Source: Capsicum annuum (lineage: Eukaryota; Streptophyta; Magnoliopsida; Solanales; Solanaceae). From it: DNA of 64,000 nt. The position numbers were made by a program, and so were the translations under genes. The notes beneath the pieces are model-generated. The model was not told where the DNA came from. It saw only the letters and a program-made list of their open reading frames with translations, and ran no database searches. This document shows, piece by piece, positions 59,061 to 64,000 of this stretch; position 1 is the stretch's first letter; every line of letters begins with the position of its first letter. The stretch covers positions 114,858,407 through 114,922,406 of the forward strand of contig NC_061120.1 of NCBI RefSeq assembly GCF_002878395.1. The letters are read 5' to 3'.

Positions 59061-60059
59061 AGATGATGATCACTCATCAGTGATAATTTCAATAAGAACT
59101 TGAGTAGGTTTTCAATCAAGAAAAATAAATTCTTCTCCTATATCGATTTAGGTGTAGCCACGATATATTTTTTATTCAGATAAAATTTATCATCCAGTTT
59201 CTCACATTGATCACATTATTTACATGGGAAATGAACACAATAATAATATTGTTTGCTTATTTAAATTAAGTTTGACTATCAAGATTGTTAGTTTTCTCAA
59301 CTTTTTCCCAAAAAATTTTATTATTGACTTTGAATTTAATGTAATCATATTTTTCCTCATACAAATAGTAAAAAAGTTGTATAGTATATCGTCATACCTT
59401 ATAATGGTAGCAACATATTTAACATCAAAGAAGTAATTGTATAATTTACCTCCAAAGACTAGATCCATGCCACACTATTTTGAAATTAAAGCCACATAAT
59501 TTGACTTTGAAGCTTCTTCATTCCTGGCTTTTTCAATAGATAATATTATCCCAGATTTCTTAAGACAACATTGGCCAGCTTTCTCTTGATTTTTGTCATT
59601 AAATTCATCAAAATGGTTATGCTAATATAGCCTTATGGAGATTTCTTGTTTGTGTGATTTGTAAAGATATATCCTTAATATTGTTGGAAAATATTGAAAA
59701 ATCATTGAAACTCTTGTAGCTTGAGGTATGCCTATTTCACTGTCCTTAAGGATATCTTATCGGTTAATGCATATCCCTTAGGATTCAACAAAGTCCTCTA
59801 GTGATAAACTAGGATCCAGACACTAACAAGGATTTAATCAAAAGGAAAACTCTACTCAAGAAAACTAAGAAAACTAAAGAAGGGTGAAAATTATTTTCCC
59901 TCTTAACTTCACTCTAAAAATCAAACTGCAATGATCCTCCAAGTTATTTTCTACATTTCTATACTAATTTATCAATTAGAGTTTTCCCACAGTTGTCCTA
60001 AGTCATTTATAACTTGTTGTAGCTGACAGTTCGGTTATCAGTCAACTTATTCTTTTAGA
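59061..60059. other. AT-rich stretch, no gene seen
   Basis: Overlapping short frames on both strands at 59220-59468 complement one another and show no family motif. No LTR terminus or inverted repeat could be supported. Confidence 0.5.
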
Positions 60060-62610
60060 TCCAATTCCCTATTTAGAAGTTCTCATTGTTGAGAATTTAG
60101 TATCGAGCTAAAAATTTAGGTTAACATCTTTGTATTCCAATTCTAACAATTCCATTAGATCCAAAAGTTAAATTTAGACTAGAAGGATCTTTAGTTCAGG
60201 TCTCGAGGCTTCCGAACTCATTTTGGGCTATTGGTTTAATTTTGATTAAAATGGTTATTAGATGTGAGACCGACATTTTACTGAAACAACCTTGAACAAG
60301 AATTTTGATAGTGTCGATGAGTTTAAAATGTCAAAATTTTTAGGATACCATAGTTTATTTGCATTTATGGGGTTCCGAATGAATTTTGAGGATCTAATTA
60401 AAAACTTGGCAAATGTCATGTATGCCTGGTGCAACATCAGCTGGAGAAGGCTAAAAATAGCCTCCATTTTTTAGAGACCTTGGCCACATTTGTAAAGTTC
60501 AAGTTCACTGGCCATTGCATTCACAAGCTTGTCTTCATATTCAAGAAGAACATCTTTGAGCCGGACCAGGCTTTCTTTTTTGGGATCAGGGTGAACCAGC
60601 CATGTTTGTGGATGGTTAGCTGGGTTAAGGGCAATGTTCACGATAAAGGGACTCCTGGAAATATATATAGTTTTTAAACCCAATTATTCTCTAATTTTAC
60701 AAGTCTCGACTCCTACTAAAAGCCCTAGAGAGCTAGTAGATCGACAGGACTGATACATGAGTATCTGGAGTGGATTATAGAGTTTGTGGGGATCTTTTCT
60801 CATCAAGAATTATTGTAATTTTTATTTAACTTCTTATTTAATTCTCCACTCTAATCTCAAAATCCTAATCCTGTAAAGGCTGCATTGTGGGAGTAATTGT
60901 TCTCGAATATTACTTATTTTTAGATTAAATGATCCTTTAGCCTAGAGGGATATTTTGATGGTTTTAAAGTTGTGATTCTGCAAGCAGGTCCCCCATGGTA
61001 TTTTTAGCTCAATTTTGGATCTGAAGCATTTATCTGCAATATGGTTAATTCTATTCTCATATTAATATGTAGATCATTACTTTGATAGCGTGACATCATG
61101 TGGAGGGTTCTCAAAAGGGAAAATCTCCTATTCAGTGGACTTTCTCGTGAACTCACTAACATCCAACAAGGTTAGGCTTACATTCCAAATATATTGAGCT
61201 ATATTATTGTATTGGTGTAGTATTATGCTAGATATGGGTTGGAAATTATGACTTGGTTGTATGTTTAGTGAAATTTTGAATATTTAGCTAATAAGTAAGT
61301 CATTTTAGGTAGAATTGACCCATTCATTCTCTCCTTAGATTAAACTATGACCCTAGGACTTGTTAGACTTATTTGACACTTTGTAGTAGAATTTAGAAGC
61401 CTTAGTCTAGTTTTGGATATAAATTGCCTTCATATAAACTTTTGGGGTTTAATAGCTGGCCCTGCTAATACTTTTTAAGGTTCAATATCTTAATTAGCTC
61501 TTTGTATATATAGCAGGACTTCTTCTATCATTATATGAATTTTTTTAGATTTAAGAATGATTTAGACATCTTTCCAATTCTTGACTAAACTTGGTAACCT
61601 ACATCTATTTTAAAGACTGGCTTGAGTCTGGCAATTATTATTCATCTATGATATCTAAAGACCATTTTGAGTATACTACTTAGTATTTATTTTTTATATA
61701 TAAGCTCCAATTTGAGTCTGGAATTTATTATAAGCTTATGACATTAGAGTCTGATTTGATTCTCGCATTTCTAATACACTTATTATAGTAAAGATCCGAT
61801 TCGAGTCCAGTGTTTATAGTACGAAAGAATTCATAGATATGGTTTCATTAGATGGTTAATTTATAATTTTATTGTTAGTACATCTATCTTGGTTGCATCC
61901 AACGGGCTTCTGGGGGATCGATTGGATTATTTCCTTCTTGTTTCTGCCTTTTGGGCATATGAAGGACCAGTTAGATTATAGTTAGCATGTATCTTTTTGA
62001 TATTATGTAACTTATTATTTATTTTCTATTAGTCGGAGTGTTATTTCAGGTTTTTTATTTTATCCCTAAATTTAGTTTCCTTATCGCATCTTATTATGCT
62101 TTTGTTATAATCTAGCTCAGTCGACCGATAATGCTTACTGATTACCCGTTGTTTGGTACTCATACACAACTTTTGCATCTTTTTCTAATGCAGATTCAAG
62201 CGCTAGCTATCACCATTGATGTTCTATCTAGGGCACTCTAGAGTTCAGATATAGAGTGAGCTTTTTGAGTTAGAGGTGATTATCTCTCCTACTACTACTT
62301 TTAGGACAATTTTTCTTTTTTAGACTATTTATATATTAGTGCTATTAGTACTCTTATTCTTTTGATTAGTGCCTCTTGTACTGACTTACTAGGTCGTGGG
62401 ATACTCTTTTACTTTTTATTCTGTCTTATTTATATATATGCTATTGTTTTTATATTTTACTATCGACAATCTATTTGTAAGCTCAATTTTTAGTATTCAT
62501 CATAACTTCCACCAACTAGCCCATTACTTATTGTTCTAGGCTATGATTTAGCTTACTTATTGGTAGGTTAAAGTAGGTGCCATCATCACCATAGAAATTG
62601 GGTTGTGAAA
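60060..62610 (+). repeat. LTR of family E (start approximate)
   Basis: 3' end GTTGTGAAA at 62610 precedes the primer site. The beginning has sub-repeats of about 150-165 bp built on 'aattttgatagt' and 'cgaggcttccgaactcattttgggctattgg' (60130-60400), which recur at 63740-64000. The start base is not fixed. Includes a TATA box at 60661. The frames 60258-60683 lie within the LTR. Confidence 0.7.
60661..60669 (+). promoter_or_regulatory. TATA box of LTR E
   Basis: ATATATATA in GGAAATATATATAG, followed by a C-poor leader. Sits downstream of a relatively G+C-rich block (60480-60655), the same arrangement as in the other LTRs. Confidence 0.55.
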
Positions 62611-62613
62611 AAT

Positions 62614-62626
62614 TGGTGTCAGAGTT
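62614..62626 (+). other. Primer-binding site of family E, degraded
   Basis: TGGTGTCAGAGTT against TGGTATCAGAGCC, three changes. Three bases after the LTR end. Confidence 0.7.
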
Positions 62627-62811
62627 AGGTTCACTAGTATTATTAGCATAAGAGAAAGTGTCTAGTAGAGTACAAGATTAGACCAATGACGTATGTTTCT
62701 TATCTTCAGGATGCTATAGGACATCCTTAAGAGAGCTCTACTTTCTTTAATTAGTTCATGTGTCATGTTTGGTTTGGTTTCTAAGATTCACATTATTTTA
62801 TATTTTTGCAG

Positions 62812-63640
62812 ATGGTTCAAACACAAGTTATGATGACTAGAGAAAAAGATCTTAAGTTCACAACTAGGGTTCCTAACAGAGGTTGTGACTGACCTAGGAC
62901 CCGATGTCAGGTGAAATCTATAGCCCCAGAATGTGGTCTGTATAAGAAGGTTTCACCAAATCCTATTATTTCTCCCACACTAGAGGTTCCTCTACCCAGC
63001 TATTAGTGGCCTACGGTGTAGCCCAGTGTCAACCAAGGTTTATTTCTTCTTCACTACTGAAAGATGCCTTGATTTTGTTGTTGGGTTTGGTTAGTGATGA
63101 ACCATTTGATAGTTCTTAGTCTGTGGATAAGAGTGGTACAAATCTAGGGGCAAAATCGAGTTTTGTGGCTGCTAGAGCTGAGGCCCCTCTCATGTTAATA
63201 GTTTCTCAACCAGTAGCCGCCCAGCTAGCTATGTTTGTTTAGTAGCAAAAGATGTTAGATGAATTTTAGATATTGACTCTACTAAGATTTGTATGGTCTT
63301 TGAGTGAGTATGCTTTGGAGTTCTTGATTACTTGTTAGGATAGAATTTTTAATTTAGGATTAGTTGAGACTCATGGGTTGACTGCACTATATTTTAGTTA
63401 GAATTAGGAGCTAGACATTGGTGAAGAGGTTATCTTGATTCTAGGCCAGTTAGATCTCTCTCTTTTACATGGAGTTAATTCTCTGAGGTTTTCTTAAGGA
63501 AGTATATACCCCACAACCTTCAAGAGTATTTATGTAAGGAGACCTCAGGTTATTTCCTCAATTTGCATGTATTTCCAGCATTTCAAGACTTCCTACAGGG
63601 GCTAAAGGTCATATATGACTAGCCAAAACTATCGGTTCAA
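62812..63640 (+). pseudogene. Gag remnant of family E
   Basis: ATG at 62812 begins MVQTQVMMTREKDLKF, a basic gag N-terminus, with a stop after 26 codons. Further on, 63160-63240 gives a VAARAEAPLMLIVSQPVAAQ stretch and 63265-63420 the capsid start (LRFVWSLSEYALEFL, FNLGLVETHGLTALYFS). Stops where Trp and Gln are expected. The ATG follows TTTTTGCAG directly, which looks like a splice acceptor in the leader. Confidence 0.68.
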
Positions 63641-64000
63641 TGATCGGACAGTTTGTTTGGATTTTATACTAATTTCTCTATTTTGGAGCTTTTGTTGTTT
63701 AATATTTGGCGTTAGATGAAAACTCCTATAAAATAACCTTAAATAAGAATTTTAATATCTCCATCAGCTTCAGAACATTGATTTTAGGCTAGGGGGACAT
63801 TGGTTAAGGTCTCAAGGCTTCTGAACTTGTTTTGGGCTATTGGCCAGACTATGTGAAAAATAAAACTATATGTATGGGCTCCACATTTATTCAAAATTAT
63901 ATCGTATTAAAGTTTTGAAAGTTCCATTAAGTCTGGAACATAGAATTTAGGGTGGTAGATTATTTTGTTTGTGTGTACAGGGTTCCAAACAAATCTCGAG
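63641..64000 (+). repeat. Second family E LTR-start fragment
   Basis: 63740-63860 repeats the 'tctcaaggcttctgaacttgttttgggctattgg' theme seen at 60200-60235, and 63905-63960 starts a further sub-repeat unit. May be the start of the 3' LTR of this deleted element; the window ends before this can be tested. Confidence 0.6.

Larger units (their letters stand above)
60060..64000 (+). mobile_element. Gypsy family E, LTR, primer site and gag remnant
   Basis: Plus strand: LTR (about 60060-62610), primer site, leader, partial gag to about 63640, then sequence similar to the LTR beginning again. Pol is absent up to there, so this is a strongly deleted copy or a non-autonomous derivative. Continues past the window end. 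Confidence 0.7.

Noticed and set aside
59220..59468. Complementary open frames on both strands
   Set aside because: AT-rich sequence with few stop codons by chance; no family wording in either.
60479..60654. A minus-strand exon-like open frame of 58 codons with AG and GT at its ends, looking at first like a captured host exon
   Set aside because: It lies exactly where the LTR E module upstream of the TATA box (60661) should be, its protein matches nothing I recognise, and the supposed acceptor is the TATA-rich sequence itself. A protein search would settle it; a strong host-gene match would reverse this.
1..64000. A host gene cluster, defence system or other new functional system
   Set aside because: Every coding stretch I could recognise is gag, protease, RT, RNase H, integrase, chromodomain or a transposon-associated domain, and all are broken.

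Overview
This window looks like pericentromeric or otherwise repeat-dense nuclear DNA from a dicot plant. I suspect Solanaceae, from the style of the Tekay/Del-like chromovirus LTRs and their short inverted-repeat modules, but that is inference and no host gene fixes the species. I found no intact protein-coding gene, tRNA, rRNA, CRISPR array or plausible functional system. Nearly every base I can explain belongs to decayed LTR retrotransposons, and all coding remnants carry many stops and frameshifts. Most open frames of 60-150 codons are shadows or short surviving stretches of gag-pol.

Layout. 1-4781: minus-strand chromovirus (element 1) whose protease, RT and RNase H are deleted. 4782-7600: AT-rich DNA with long pyrimidine and purine tracts and a SINE-like retroposon with a 15-bp target duplication. 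7560-11990: plus-strand Athila/Tat-like element, split inside RNase H by a 2.2-kb solo LTR (family F). 13188-14700: pseudogene of the plant transposon-protein family. 14705-24572: plus-strand chromovirus (family C) split by a 3.7-kb solo LTR (family D). 24573-29943: minus-strand family C element, abutting the plus copy LTR to LTR. 29944-43109: family A, minus strand, in a tandem arrangement sharing one LTR; one arm carries a 1490-bp solo LTR whose empty site survives in the other arm. 43110-55635: a nest of four layers (element B inside a family G LTR inside a family F LTR inside an old integrase). 55640-59060: plus-strand Ty1/Copia remnant. 60060-64000: plus-strand LTR, primer site and gag remnant of another Gypsy family (E).

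The genes do not act together as a pathway. What can be read is a history of insertion, LTR-LTR recombination, deletion and base decay. The most useful observations are four insertions dated relative to their hosts by target duplications, an empty-site paralogue, and a recurring feature of the LTRs: about 250-420 bp inside the LTR start, just upstream of the TATA box where one is visible, most families carry a block of short inverted repeats whose motif differs between families while the surrounding LTR stays alignable. Boundaries were set by eye from repeat comparisons. Those with target duplications should be exact to the base; others are uncertain by tens of bases.
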